Shown here in pieces: positions 53,731-63,082 of a stretch of 64,000 nt of DNA. Under the pieces are notes generated by a model that saw only the letters and a list, made by a program, of their open reading frames with translations, was not told the DNA's origin and made no database searches. The DNA comes from an uncultured Mediterraneibacter sp. (lineage in GTDB: Bacteria > Bacillota > Clostridia > Lachnospirales > Lachnospiraceae). Both the position numbers and the translations under genes were made by a program. The stretch's first letter is position 1. Every line of letters begins with the position of its first letter. The stretch spans positions 62,001 to 126,000 of the forward strand of contig CAKRDD010000002.1 in assembly GCA_934309345.1 (NCBI GenBank), given 5' to 3'.

Positions 53731-53741
53731 ATGATTTTCCT

Positions 53742-54179
53742 CTATTCTGCTGTTTTCTGCATATAAATCGAATCTAAATATCCCTGGAGAATGAACACAG
53801 CAGCAATCTTATCGACATATTGCTTTCTGTTCTCTCTTCTCACACCACTCTCGATCAGTGTCTGCTCTGCCGCTACTGTCGTAAGTCTCTCGTCCCACAT
53901 GATCACTTCCAGTCCTGTACGACGAACCAGCATGTCACGAAATTCCAATGATTTCTGTGCACGCTCCCCGATATCATTATTCATATGTTTTGGAAATCCA
54001 AGCACGATCTTCTCTACCTGATATTCTCTGATCAATTCTTCAATCCTCGCACAGGTACGGCGCAGCTTGTTCTCCTCTTTCCGTTGTATTGTCTCAATTC
54101 CCTGGGCCGTAAGTCCGAGCGGGTCGCTGATTGCAACACCTACGGTCTTCGTCCCATAGTCCAGTCCCATTACTCTCAT
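53742..54179 (-). CDS. ruvX: RuvX/YqgF family RNase H-like nuclease
   Basis: 145 residues from the ATG at 54179, where the conserved start RVMGLDYGTKTVGVAIS begins. Longer starts at 54200 and 54209 overlap ireB and lack ribosome binding sites. The RNase H-like acidic residues are in GLDYGTK, VLGFPKHMN and DERLTT. YqgF acts in 16S rRNA 5' processing and perhaps at Holliday junctions. Eight bases after ireB. Confidence 0.93.
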   Translation of the reverse strand: MRVMGLDYGTKTVGVAISDPLGLTAQGIETIQRKEENKLRRTCARIEELIREYQVEKIVLGFPKHMNNDIGERAQKSLEFRDMLVRRTGLEVIMWDERLTTVAAEQTLIESGVRRENRKQYVDKIAAVFILQGYLDSIYMQKTAE

Positions 54180-54186
54180 TGTCTGA

Positions 54187-54450
54187 TTATTCCCACGCAT
54201 TATGCTCAATATACGCTTTCAACAGTTCTTCTACCAGTTCATCACGTTCCACCTTCATGATCAGGCTTCTTGCTCCGTTAAAGCTTGTAATGTATGTCGG
54301 ATCTCCTGACATGATATATCCAACGATCTGATTCACCGGATTGTATCCTTTTTCTTTCAGAGCCTTGTATACGATCTCAAAAATATCCTTCGCAGAAATC
54401 TGCGGACCCGGCTCTACCTGAAAGAACTGAGTACTACTTAAATCACTCAT
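54187..54450 (-). CDS. ireB: IreB family regulatory phosphoprotein
   Basis: 87 residues. The N-terminal DLSSTQFF bears the threonines phosphorylated by the IreK/PrkC kinase in Enterococcus. VYKALKEKGYNPVNQIVGYI and SGDPTYITSFNGARSL are the family core. IreB is a small dimer modulating cell-envelope stress and cephalosporin resistance in Enterococcus; here the role is by homology. Heads the ireB-ruvX-DUF1292 cluster. Confidence 0.95.
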   Translation of the reverse strand: MSDLSSTQFFQVEPGPQISAKDIFEIVYKALKEKGYNPVNQIVGYIMSGDPTYITSFNGARSLIMKVERDELVEELLKAYIEHNAWE

Positions 54451-54584
54451 CTTTCTTCCTCCTTCTCTTTCTTGTATCTATTTCCTTCTTCCGAAGGGCT
54501 TTGCTGTTGTTCTGTCAAACAGCGCAAAACGCTCTGGAAACCCAGAAACCCTACTTATAATTCTAATATAACCGAATTCAAAAT

Positions 54585-55937
54585 TCAATGTATAATTTGC
54601 GAATCCTTCCCAATTTGAACTTTTACGATACTATTCTTGAGATTTTCATTTGTCTCTAGTGCAATTTTCATATATTCTTTTGTATGACCTGTCTGTACTT
54701 CTTTTCCATTCAGTTCCATATCCTCTTCCACAAGCACTTCCACTTCTTTTCCCTGGAAACTCTGCTCATATGCTGCACGCTTTTTCTCACCAAGTTCGAT
54801 CAATTGTGCACTTCTCTTCGCCTTGATCTGTTCGTCTACCTGATCCGGCATCACAGCTGCTTTTGTCCCCTCACGTCGGGAGTATTTAAAAATATGTGTC
54901 TCATAAAAATCTATGCTGTCTACAAAATCATATGACTCTTTGAACTCTTCTTCTGTCTCTCCCGGGAATCCCACGATCACATCGGTTGTCAATGCCGGAT
55001 TCGGGAAGTATTTTCTGAGAAGTTCGCATTTTTCCGCATATTCGCTGCTTGTATATCTACGGTTCATACGCTTTAATGTTGCATCACATCCGCTCTGCAA
55101 AGACAGGTGGAAATGTGGGCACATCTTCGGAAGCTTTGCAATCCCTTCTGCAAATTCTTCTGTGATGATCCCCGGTTCCAAAGAGCCAAGACGGATTCTT
55201 TCAATTCCGTCAATCTCATGAACTGCCCGGATCAATTCCAGAAGGTGATATTCTTTATCAAAATCAATTCCGTATGAGCTCAGATGAATCCCTGTCAGTA
55301 CAACTTCCTTATATCCGTTATCTGCCAGTGTACGTACTTCATCCAGCACATCTTCCATGGAACGGCTGCGGACTCTTCCACGGGCATATGGAATAATGCA
55401 ATACGTGCAGAACTGATTACATCCATCCTGAACTTTAATATAAGCCCTTGTATGATCTCCCGGCTTCGTCAGGTGAAGATTCTCGTACTCTTTTGTTTTT
55501 CCGATCTCTTCCATCTTGATCTCTGCTTTTCTGTCGTTTTCCTGGTTCTTTGCATTCTTTTCATTTTCTGTTACGTTACAATCTGCATTGTGTGTTCTTT
55601 CATACTCTTCCAATGCTTCGATCAGATTCTGCTTCTTATTATTACCAAGCACAATGTCAATGCAATCATCCACCTGAATCTCTTTTTCCTTTGCCTGGAC
55701 ATAACATCCTGCAGCGACAACAACTGCATCCGGATTCATCTTTCTCGCCCGGTGCAGCATCTGTCTCGACTTGCGATCCGCAATGTTTGTAACAGTACAT
55801 GTATTAATCACATAAAGGTCTGCCCCTTCCTTGAAAGGAACGATCTCATATCCTGCTTTTTCAAGCATTTCCTGCATGGCTTCTGTCTCATAGGCATTTA
55901 CTTTGCATCCCAAATTATGCAGTGCTGCTTTCTTCAT
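54585..55937 (-). CDS. mtaB: tRNA t6A37 methylthiotransferase MtaB
   Basis: 450 residues. UPF0004 domain with the auxiliary-cluster cysteines in HNLGCKVNAYE, INTCTVTN and AAGCYVQ. Radical-SAM triad CNQFCTYCIIPYARG at about 170. C-terminal TRAM domain (VEVLVEEDME). It converts t6A37 to ms2t6A37 in ANN-decoding tRNAs. An unusual Asn/Glu/Lys-rich insert of about 30 residues (about 118-152) precedes the radical-SAM core. Divergent from the HPr-like gene. Confidence 0.95.
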   Translation of the reverse strand: MKKAALHNLGCKVNAYETEAMQEMLEKAGYEIVPFKEGADLYVINTCTVTNIADRKSRQMLHRARKMNPDAVVVAAGCYVQAKEKEIQVDDCIDIVLGNNKKQNLIEALEEYERTHNADCNVTENEKNAKNQENDRKAEIKMEEIGKTKEYENLHLTKPGDHTRAYIKVQDGCNQFCTYCIIPYARGRVRSRSMEDVLDEVRTLADNGYKEVVLTGIHLSSYGIDFDKEYHLLELIRAVHEIDGIERIRLGSLEPGIITEEFAEGIAKLPKMCPHFHLSLQSGCDATLKRMNRRYTSSEYAEKCELLRKYFPNPALTTDVIVGFPGETEEEFKESYDFVDSIDFYETHIFKYSRREGTKAAVMPDQVDEQIKAKRSAQLIELGEKKRAAYEQSFQGKEVEVLVEEDMELNGKEVQTGHTKEYMKIALETNENLKNSIVKVQIGKDSQIIH

Positions 55938-55976
55938 TTATTTCTACCTCTTTTTTCCTTTTATCTCGTTAATTTC

Positions 55977-56005
55977 TTGACTTTTGAACCTGCATCCCGT
56001 AGAAT
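55977..56005 (+). promoter_or_regulatory. sigma-A promoter for the HPr-like gene
   Basis: TTGACT (55977-55982), a 17-base spacer, then TAGAAT (56000-56005). The leader is about 45 bases, ending in AAGGAGG. Confidence 0.75.
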
Positions 56006-56057
56006 ATACCTAGGCTTAGAAGCCAACTTTATTGTATAATTCAAGGAGGGATTTCAA

Positions 56058-56291
56058 ATGAAAACAGTACAGATTTCATTAAACTCAATCGACAAAGTCA
56101 AATCATTCGTTAACACTATCACAAAATATGATAATGATTTCGATTTAGTATCCGGAAGATATGTTATAGATGCCAAATCAATCATGGGTATTTTCAGCCT
56201 TGATCTTTCCAAACCGATCGACCTGAACATCCATGCTGACAGCAATGTTGATGACATTCTTGCTGCACTTGATGCTTACATCATCAAATAG
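56058..56291 (+). CDS. HPr-like (Crh-like) protein lacking the catalytic histidine
   Basis: 77 residues. Aligning KYDND with HPr KYDAD puts Ser10 where HPr has the phosphocarrier His15, and Asp12 where it has Arg17. The Ser46 site is kept as Ser41 in AKSIMGIFSLD. It therefore cannot pass phosphate from enzyme I but could be a substrate of HPr kinase, like Bacillus Crh, a CcpA co-regulator. It is shorter than HPr (85-88) and monocistronic, with its own promoter and terminator. Confidence 0.88.
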   Translation: MKTVQISLNSIDKVKSFVNTITKYDNDFDLVSGRYVIDAKSIMGIFSLDLSKPIDLNIHADSNVDDILAALDAYIIK

Positions 56292-56310
56292 TTCTATCTG
56301 AATACGATTC

Positions 56311-56348
56311 ATGCGGATCTGATTTTTATAAATCATCCGCATTTTTTC
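56311..56348 (+). terminator. terminator of the HPr-like gene
   Basis: ATGCGGA..TGATTT (56311-56325) pairs with AAATCATCCGCAT (56330-56342) with a two-base bulge, followed by T6. Confidence 0.85.
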
Positions 56349-56364
56349 ATCTTCAACATGGAGT

Positions 56365-56400
56365 AAAGAAAAGCTGTTCCGTCGGAGCAGCTTTTCTTTT
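56365..56400. terminator. bidirectional terminator before thiI
   Basis: The 16-base arms 56365-56380 and 56384-56399 pair with one G-U around a 3-base loop. T-rich on the right and A-rich on the left. It ends the long minus-strand run from moaC to thiI. Confidence 0.85.
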
Positions 56401-56420
56401 TCCAGGATATTCTCTACCTA

Positions 56421-57611
56421 TTATTCTCCCTGCTTCACTTCAATGATCTCAGCAGTGTCAATTGCTGTCTGCATCAGTTCGTCAATCTTCTCTGCAAGGT
56501 TCAGCTCAGACTTCTCAATTCGTTCAATATTCGGTTTTGTCACCGGATGTTTTGCAACGAAAATTGTACAGCAATCCTCAAATGGCTGGATTGAAGTCTC
56601 GTAAGTATTGATCTTCTCAGAAATTTCTACAATATCCTTCTTATCAAATCCGATCAGCGGACGATAAACCGGAAGTGTACATACTGCATTCGTCGCAGCA
56701 AGACTCTGCATTGTCTGGCTTGCCACCTGACCGATACTCTCTCCTGTGATCAGACCAAGACATCCGTCTTTCTTTGCGAAATGTTCTGCGATCTTCATCA
56801 TGTAACGACGCATAATGATCGTCAGTTCATCATGCGGACACTTCTCGTAGATATAAAGCTGAATATCTGTAAAGTTGACAACATGAAGCTTGATCGGTCC
56901 TGAATAAGCAGAAACAAGTCTTGCAAGATCAACTACTTTCTCTTTTGCTCTTTCACTTGTGTACGGTGGTGCATGGAAATAAGTTGCCTCAAGCTCAACA
57001 CCACGCTTGGATACCATATATCCGGCAACCGGACTGTCAATTCCTCCTGACAGAAGCAGCATTGCGCTTCCGTTTGTCCCGATCGGCATACCTCCCGGTC
57101 CCGGAATGATTCTGGAATAGATATAAACTTCTTCACGGATCTCCACATTGATACGAAGTTCCGGCTTATGAACATCTACTTTCATTTCCGGAAATGCCTC
57201 CAGGATTGCTTCTCCGACTTCACAGTTGATCTCCATAGAGTTCGCAGGATAGCTCTTCTTTGCTCTTCTTGCATCAACTTTAAATGTCATGTTCTTCTCT
57301 TCGTAAGCTTCATCTACATAAGCTACAACATCTTTTCTCAGCTGTGCCAGTTCAGCCACCGGTACACGGACTACCGGACAGATTCCAACAATACCGAATA
57401 CCTTCTGAAGGCTTTCTACTGTCTCATCAAAATCATAATCTCCATCACAATCCACGTAGACTCTTCCGTGACATTTGTGTACAAGGAATTCTCCGTCTAC
57501 GCCCTGCAGAGCATAACGGATCTGACGTACCAGTGCATCTTCAAAGATATAACGGTTCTTTCCCTTAATTCCGATCTCGCCGTATTTTATCAGAAATGAA
57601 TGAAATTTCAT
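56421..57611 (-). CDS. thiI: tRNA 4-thiouridine synthetase ThiI
   Basis: 396 residues. N-terminal ferredoxin-like and THUMP domains (to about 165). PP-loop ATP site LLLSGGIDSPVAGYM at about 184-198. No C-terminal rhodanese domain, as in most Firmicutes. It adenylates U8 of tRNA for sulfur insertion, and in some hosts serves thiamin synthesis. The cysteine desulfurase gene lies 29 bases upstream, in the same operon, as the evident sulfur donor. Confidence 0.96.
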   Translation of the reverse strand: MKFHSFLIKYGEIGIKGKNRYIFEDALVRQIRYALQGVDGEFLVHKCHGRVYVDCDGDYDFDETVESLQKVFGIVGICPVVRVPVAELAQLRKDVVAYVDEAYEEKNMTFKVDARRAKKSYPANSMEINCEVGEAILEAFPEMKVDVHKPELRINVEIREEVYIYSRIIPGPGGMPIGTNGSAMLLLSGGIDSPVAGYMVSKRGVELEATYFHAPPYTSERAKEKVVDLARLVSAYSGPIKLHVVNFTDIQLYIYEKCPHDELTIIMRRYMMKIAEHFAKKDGCLGLITGESIGQVASQTMQSLAATNAVCTLPVYRPLIGFDKKDIVEISEKINTYETSIQPFEDCCTIFVAKHPVTKPNIERIEKSELNLAEKIDELMQTAIDTAEIIEVKQGE

Positions 57612-57640
57612 GCTTTTTCTCCTTTATGAATCGACGTCAA

Positions 57641-58798
57641 TTAATGACGCGTATATTTTCTCAGCATCGGTATACAATTATATAGTGTTTCCAGCGTGTA
57701 GTCAATTTCTTCTTTTGTAGTAAATTCTGACATACTGAAACGAATCGTCGCATCCAGATATTCCTGTGCCGCCCCAATGCTTCTGAGAACACCGCTTACT
57801 GCCGGATGATTCGATGCACATGCAGATCCTGATGAGACATAAATCCCCTTATCTTCCAGTGTATGAAGAAGAACCTCACTTCGGATTCCTGCAATTCCAA
57901 GACTGATGATATGTGGTGCACTTCCTTCATCTTTCAGGCCATGGACTGTTGTATTCTCAATCTTTCCTGCCTGCTCAATAAAATAATCCTTCAGTTCACG
58001 CATCAGAGCTACTTTCATATCCAGATCATTGTAGATCATCTTTGTTGCAAGTCCAAGCCCTGCAATTCCCGGAACATTTTCTGTACCCGAACGGAGATCC
58101 TTCTGTTGTCCTCCTCCGAAAAGAATCGGTTTAATCTTCACCTTTTCACCCACATAAAGGAATCCGGTTCCCTTCGGTCCATGAATCTTATGTCCACTCG
58201 CACTTAACAGGTCGATCTTCTGACGTTTTGGATAAATGTGATATTTTCCAAATCCCTGCACTGCATCCGAATGGAAAAGAATAGAAGAATTATACTCTTT
58301 TACAATCTTTACCGCTTCATCAATCGGTTGAAGTGTTCCAACTTCATTGTTCACATACATAACTGATACGAGAATCGTCTCCGGACAAAGTGCTTCTTTC
58401 AATGCTTCCAGATTCACTCTTCCACTCGCATCTACCGGAAGATATGTCACACGGAACCCTTCCTCTTCTTCCAGATAACGCATTGTATTTAAGATTGCAG
58501 GATGCTCGATCGAAGTCGTGATCAGATGATTTCCTGCTCTTCTGTTCGCCCTTGCACATCCGATCAGTGCAAGATTATCACTCTCTGTTCCTCCTGATGT
58601 AAAGTAAATATCTTTCGCATTTACCTTAAGAACCTTTGCGATCGTTTCCCTGGCTTCCTTTACATAGTGCTCCGCATCTACACCTTTTCGGTGCATGGAG
58701 GACGGATTGCCATAATCCTGACACATTACTTTATATACAAGATCTCCCACTTCCGGATATGCTCTGGTTGTGGCTGAATTATCCAAATATGCTTCCAT
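57641..58798 (-). CDS. cysteine desulfurase (NifS/IscS-like)
   Basis: 385 residues. PLP lysine in LSASGHKIHGPKG (about residue 202) and catalytic Cys in SSGSACASNHP (about residue 328). The short active-site loop after the Cys fits the class used as a dedicated partner, like B. subtilis NifZ with ThiI. It removes sulfur from cysteine as persulfide. It is directly upstream of thiI, which argues for tRNA thiolation rather than general Fe-S assembly (no iscU-like gene adjacent). Confidence 0.95.
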   Translation of the reverse strand: MEAYLDNSATTRAYPEVGDLVYKVMCQDYGNPSSMHRKGVDAEHYVKEARETIAKVLKVNAKDIYFTSGGTESDNLALIGCARANRRAGNHLITTSIEHPAILNTMRYLEEEEGFRVTYLPVDASGRVNLEALKEALCPETILVSVMYVNNEVGTLQPIDEAVKIVKEYNSSILFHSDAVQGFGKYHIYPKRQKIDLLSASGHKIHGPKGTGFLYVGEKVKIKPILFGGGQQKDLRSGTENVPGIAGLGLATKMIYNDLDMKVALMRELKDYFIEQAGKIENTTVHGLKDEGSAPHIISLGIAGIRSEVLLHTLEDKGIYVSSGSACASNHPAVSGVLRSIGAAQEYLDATIRFSMSEFTTKEEIDYTLETLYNCIPMLRKYTRH

Positions 58799-58862
58799 TT
58801 TATCTTCCCTTTTCTAACTCTGTTACCGTTCACAGGCGTCTGCAGCCGGCAACGTCTTTCTA

Positions 58863-59630
58863 TTATCTTATGTTTTTATCGTCCAACTGTTCCCGGCATT
58901 CTAAATGATACATCAGAATTGACAATGTTGTAAGCCCTGCTGTCTCTGTTCTTAAAATACGTTTTCCTAGTGTGATCGGGATCGCTCCGGCCTCTTTCGC
59001 CTGCTCAATCTCGCTCTCATCAAAACCGCCTTCCGGTCCGATAAAGATACCGACAGACTGTCCCGGTTCAATCTTACTTATGACAGCTTCTGTTGCTTTC
59101 ATCCCTTCCTGCAGTTCATAAGGGACAAGCACTACATCCAGCTCTTTCGCGTAATTCATCGCTTCCTGAAAGCTCATCACATCCTGCACTTGTGGCACAA
59201 TTCCTCTCTTCGACTGTTCCGCAGCCCCCTTGGCGATTGCCTGCCAGCGTTCTCTCTTCTTTCCGGCTTTCTTCTGATCCAGCTTTACAACCGAACGCTT
59301 TGCCGCAAACGGAACAATACGATAAGCTCCAAGCTCTACTGCCTTCTGTACGATCCATTCCATCTTGTCCCCTTTCGGAAGTCCCTGGAATAAGATCAGA
59401 CGGGAAGCCAGTTCTGTCTGAGACACTTCTTTTTTCACAACGCGAAGGACTGCTTCCTTCTCCTCATAACCTTCCACACTGCAGAAGTAATCCATTCCTT
59501 CTCCATCACTGACCCACACTTCTTCTCCGGGTTTCATTCGGAGTACATTCTTCATATGATTCACATCACTTCCTGCCAGACAGATCTGTTCTCCGTCCAC
59601 GCAAGATGGATCTGCAAAAAAATGTTGCAT
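58863..59630 (-). CDS. rsmE: 16S rRNA (uracil1498-N3)-methyltransferase RsmE
   Basis: 255 residues from the ATG at 59630, behind AAGGAG. A frame to 59675 would overlap prmA and was rejected. PUA-like N-terminus (MQHFFADPS), then the SPOUT trefoil knot with GIFIGPEGGFDESEIEQA and LGKRILRTETAGLT. It makes m3U1498. 11 bases after prmA, the usual pairing. Confidence 0.95.
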   Translation of the reverse strand: MQHFFADPSCVDGEQICLAGSDVNHMKNVLRMKPGEEVWVSDGEGMDYFCSVEGYEEKEAVLRVVKKEVSQTELASRLILFQGLPKGDKMEWIVQKAVELGAYRIVPFAAKRSVVKLDQKKAGKKRERWQAIAKGAAEQSKRGIVPQVQDVMSFQEAMNYAKELDVVLVPYELQEGMKATEAVISKIEPGQSVGIFIGPEGGFDESEIEQAKEAGAIPITLGKRILRTETAGLTTLSILMYHLECREQLDDKNIR

Positions 59631-59641
59631 CTTATTTCTCC

Positions 59642-60598
59642 TTATGCGTTCTTGCGCGCTGTCACACATACCCATTCACCCTGATATGTGACCTCCAGAA
59701 GTTCCAGCCCGGCTTTTGCAACAGCTTCTTTTACCATCTCTTCTTTATCATCGATAATCCCACTTGTAATGTAGATTCCACCCGGTTTCAGCTGATTCAC
59801 AATTACCGGTGTAAGTTCTACAAGAATCGGCGCAAGAATATTCGCTGCCACAATATCGTAGCACTCATATCCAACCTTATCCTGAACTTCTTTGTCATCG
59901 ATAATATTTCCGATCATCACTTCATATTTATCTCTGGAAATTCCGTTGTTCTCCATGTTCTCATATGTAGCATCGATTGCACACGGATCCAGATCTGTTC
60001 CAACAGAATACTCTGCTCCGAACTTCAGCGCAAGCATTCCAAGAATTCCGCTTCCGCATCCCACATCAAGAATCTTTGTCGTCTCTGTTGTATACTTTCT
60101 GATCTGACGGATACAAAGTTGTGTTGTCTCATGCATTCCTGTACCAAATGCTGTACCTGGATCAATATGGATCACCATCTTATCTTCATCCGAAGGCTTC
60201 ACATCTTCCCAGGATGGAATAATCAGAATATCATCCACATAGAACTGATGAAAATACTTCTTCCAGTTATTTACCCAGTCTACATCCTCTGTCTGGGATT
60301 CTTCAATCTCGCAGACTCCGACATTTACATAAGCAGACATCTCCTCCAGTTCTTTCTTCACATTTGCCAGAACTTTCTCTTTGTCCTCATCCTCTTCCAG
60401 ATAAAAACTTAAGTAAGCCACACCATCATCTGCCTCGATCTCCGGTAAAATATCAACAAACATCTGCTCTTTATCAGACTCTGTCAGCGGGATTTTATCC
60501 TCGATCTCAACACCTTCAATCCCAAGATCTGCCAGCATACTGCTTACAATATCCTCTGCCTCTGTTGTTGTCTTCAATCTGAATTTATTCCATTTCAT
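59642..60598 (-). CDS. prmA: ribosomal protein L11 methyltransferase
   Basis: 318 residues. The N-terminal substrate-recognition domain (to about 100) is followed by FGTGMHETTQLCI, the SAM motif LDVGCGSGILGMLAL at about 180, and NILAPILVEL (the NPPY-like segment). It trimethylates L11. The start abuts the GH25 gene stop directly. Confidence 0.95.
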   Translation of the reverse strand: MKWNKFRLKTTTEAEDIVSSMLADLGIEGVEIEDKIPLTESDKEQMFVDILPEIEADDGVAYLSFYLEEDEDKEKVLANVKKELEEMSAYVNVGVCEIEESQTEDVDWVNNWKKYFHQFYVDDILIIPSWEDVKPSDEDKMVIHIDPGTAFGTGMHETTQLCIRQIRKYTTETTKILDVGCGSGILGMLALKFGAEYSVGTDLDPCAIDATYENMENNGISRDKYEVMIGNIIDDKEVQDKVGYECYDIVAANILAPILVELTPVIVNQLKPGGIYITSGIIDDKEEMVKEAVAKAGLELLEVTYQGEWVCVTARKNA

Positions 60599-61519
60599 CT
60601 AGTTTTCCTCCTGAAACCACAAATCTAAATCTACGCTTGCACGAATTCCCGGAACCGTACCGGCCTCACTGTACTGCCACATCTTATAATCATATGGACA
60701 CTGCGGAAGTTCATGATAATCCGCATACCAGAAATCATATTCTGTCAGCTCTTCCATCTTCAAGGTAAATGCCATCCATTTCATATTAGCATAAATCATC
60801 GGTTGATATCCAGCCTGTTTCACTCCGTCACAAAAGACTTTACAAAAATTCGTAAAGTCTTCCCTTGTATTCTGATCTGTTCTTGCTGTATCATCTTTGA
60901 TTTCTTCTGTGTCATAGACAACAGGTCCTGTAATCTGATACGGCTGGATATGTTCCAAAACAAAGTCAGTCTCTTCGACTGCCTCCGTTGCTGAGATTGC
61001 CTGGGAAAAGAAATAGACACCGACTTCCAGACCGGCATCCAATGCCCCTTGTACATTCTGTTCAAACATGGCATCTTCAACTAACGCACCACTCTCTCCA
61101 TATGCACGGTATCCAAGTCTTACGATCACAAATTCGATTCCGCTTTCCTTCACCTGCTGCCAGTCGATTGTCTCTCCCTGGAATTCTGAAACATCAATTC
61201 CCTTTTTCGCTGACACCTTTCCCTTCGTATCTTGATACGAAAGATATCCTGTCTCTTCATCTAATGTCAGATTGCTGAAATCATAAGAATTTCTCGGTAC
61301 TTGATCCAGAAGCCTTGCTCTGTAATTATTCTCTTTCACATCCTGGAAGTCATAGTACTTCTTTCCGTCTTCTGTAACAATCTGAACTCCACTGACAATC
61401 TGCGTGTTTTCCTGTTTGTCTTTCTTCGTCTGTCTTGTCTTCACATTGCCGGAACCCACGCCGACAAGAATAACTGCAAGCCCCACAAGAGCCGCCGCCA
61501 TCCATTGCTTCTTTCTCAT
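60599..61519 (-). CDS. GH25 lysozyme (1,4-beta-N-acetylmuramidase)
   Basis: 306 residues. An N-terminal signal or anchor segment (AAALVGLAVILVGVG) is followed by a spacer of about 90 residues. The GH25 barrel follows: GIDVSEFQGETIDW, VIVRLGYRAYG, VGVYFFSQAIS, and the catalytic acids in PVVYDTEE with the end motif VDLDLW. It cuts MurNAc-GlcNAc bonds outside the cell. No wall-binding repeats. It sits between MOSC and prmA in a housekeeping run. Confidence 0.93.
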   Translation of the reverse strand: MRKKQWMAAALVGLAVILVGVGSGNVKTRQTKKDKQENTQIVSGVQIVTEDGKKYYDFQDVKENNYRARLLDQVPRNSYDFSNLTLDEETGYLSYQDTKGKVSAKKGIDVSEFQGETIDWQQVKESGIEFVIVRLGYRAYGESGALVEDAMFEQNVQGALDAGLEVGVYFFSQAISATEAVEETDFVLEHIQPYQITGPVVYDTEEIKDDTARTDQNTREDFTNFCKVFCDGVKQAGYQPMIYANMKWMAFTLKMEELTEYDFWYADYHELPQCPYDYKMWQYSEAGTVPGIRASVDLDLWFQEEN

Positions 61520-61585
61520 CTATTTCCTTCCAATCGCATCTGTTCCGTACCGTTGCAGAAATGTTTTCCAGGTAATTTCTCTTCC

Positions 61586-62026
61586 TTACTCGTCTGCTGC
61601 AAGCACGATCATTTCATCTCCGGCTTTTATTTTACCACCATGAAGCACTTTTGCAAATACCCCTTCTCGCGGCATGATACATTCTCCCATTTTCTGGAAG
61701 ATCTGACAGCCATGATGACATTCTTTTCCAATCTGTGTCATCTCTAACAGAACATCATTACATTTTAATCTTGTTCCAACCGGAAGATTACGGAAATCAA
61801 TCCCCTGAACGATCACATTTTCTCCAAATGCGCCATCTTCTACTTCTGCACCTCTCGCACGGAACGCCTCGATCTTATCATAAGAAAGAAGACTGATCTG
61901 GCGATGCCATTTTCCTGCATGTGCATCTCCTTCCAGACCAAAATCTTCAATAAATGTGCCTTCTTCGATTCTTGTCTTCTGTGTTCCCTTTGCCGGACTT
62001 GTACAAATTGCTATTACTTTTCCCAT
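61586..62026 (-). CDS. MOSC domain protein
   Basis: 146 residues, the size of a stand-alone MOSC domain. GLEGDAHAGKWHRQISLLS and FGENVIVQGIDFRNLPVGTRL are the core. The MOSC Cys may be in CHHGCQIF. MOSC domains transfer sulfur or bind molybdenum cofactor (as at the Moco sulfurase C-terminus). Its place between moaA and the GH25 gene, 32 bases after moaA, supports a Moco role. Xanthine dehydrogenase-type enzymes need a terminal sulfido or selenido ligand on molybdenum. Confidence 0.9.
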   Translation of the reverse strand: MGKVIAICTSPAKGTQKTRIEEGTFIEDFGLEGDAHAGKWHRQISLLSYDKIEAFRARGAEVEDGAFGENVIVQGIDFRNLPVGTRLKCNDVLLEMTQIGKECHHGCQIFQKMGECIMPREGVFAKVLHGGKIKAGDEMIVLAADE

Positions 62027-62058
62027 TTTTCTATACCTCTCAAATTACTTTTTCTGTT

Positions 62059-63045
62059 CTAACCACCGATCCCGTACATGGCCCGATGTTCTTTCTTCTG
62101 TCCTGCTTCTTCTCTTCGCTCGTTAGAAAAATTATGGCAGGCCGGTTTTTTCCAAATTGCCTGACGCATTGCTTCTTTCAGTTCTTCATCCGTTGCACCG
62201 CTTCTCAGAAGTTCTCTTAAATCCGTTCCGCTTTCATATTGCAGACAGAGCTTCAGATATCCTTCCGATGTGAGCCGGATCCGGTTACAGGAATCACAGA
62301 ACTTGTGACTCACTGCACTGATGAATCCGATTCTGCCCTGGAATCCCGGAAAACTCACATACTCTGCCGGACCATTCCCCAAATGTTTTTCATACGGTTC
62401 GGCTGTTCCAAATGCTTTCTCTAAAAGTTCTAACAGCTCATCTCTTGATTTCCCCTGGCAGGATTTTCCTATCCCGATCGGCATCATTTCTATAAAACGA
62501 ACTTCTACCGGATGTTCCTTTGCATACTCTGCCATCTGAATATACTCTTCTTCTGACTGATTCATCGGCACACAGTTTAACTTCACGCGCAGATTCGGAT
62601 ATTCGAGTGCTGCCTGCAGTCCATCCAGTGCCTGATTTAATTCCCCACATCTTGTCACTGTATGGTAACACGTTTCATCCAATGTATCAATACTGATATT
62701 CACTGCATCCAGCCCCTGACGCATCAACTCATCCAACTGATTTTTCAGAAGGATTCCATTTGTTGTCAATGTCACCTGCTCGATCCCCGGAATTCTCTTA
62801 ATTTTCCCCAATAAGTCCGGCAATCCTTTTCTCACCAACGGTTCCCCTCCGGTCAGTTTGATCTTGGAAATCCCCAACTCTGTACTGATTCTACAAATCC
62901 TCTCGATTTCATCAAAAGTCAGGATCTGCTCATGTAAAAGCTGCTCAATGCCCTCTTCCGGCATGCAGTAGACACAGCGCAGATTACAACGGTCCGTCAC
63001 AGAGATGCGCAGATATTCTATTGTTCTTCCATATTGATCGATCAT
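62059..63045 (-). CDS. moaA: GTP 3',8-cyclase MoaA
   Basis: 328 residues. Radical-SAM motif TDRCNLRCVYCMPEEG near residue 18. The C-terminal [4Fe-4S] cluster motif that binds GTP is CDSCNRIRLTSEGYLKLCL near 250. The C-terminus is the conserved double glycine (GIGG). It catalyses the first step of molybdopterin synthesis with MoaC. Same strand and order as moaC and the MogA-like gene. Confidence 0.97.
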   Translation of the reverse strand: MIDQYGRTIEYLRISVTDRCNLRCVYCMPEEGIEQLLHEQILTFDEIERICRISTELGISKIKLTGGEPLVRKGLPDLLGKIKRIPGIEQVTLTTNGILLKNQLDELMRQGLDAVNISIDTLDETCYHTVTRCGELNQALDGLQAALEYPNLRVKLNCVPMNQSEEEYIQMAEYAKEHPVEVRFIEMMPIGIGKSCQGKSRDELLELLEKAFGTAEPYEKHLGNGPAEYVSFPGFQGRIGFISAVSHKFCDSCNRIRLTSEGYLKLCLQYESGTDLRELLRSGATDEELKEAMRQAIWKKPACHNFSNERREEAGQKKEHRAMYGIGG

Positions 63046-63082
63046 CTCTTACATACCTTTCTTGCTTCTTTACGTCACTGCT

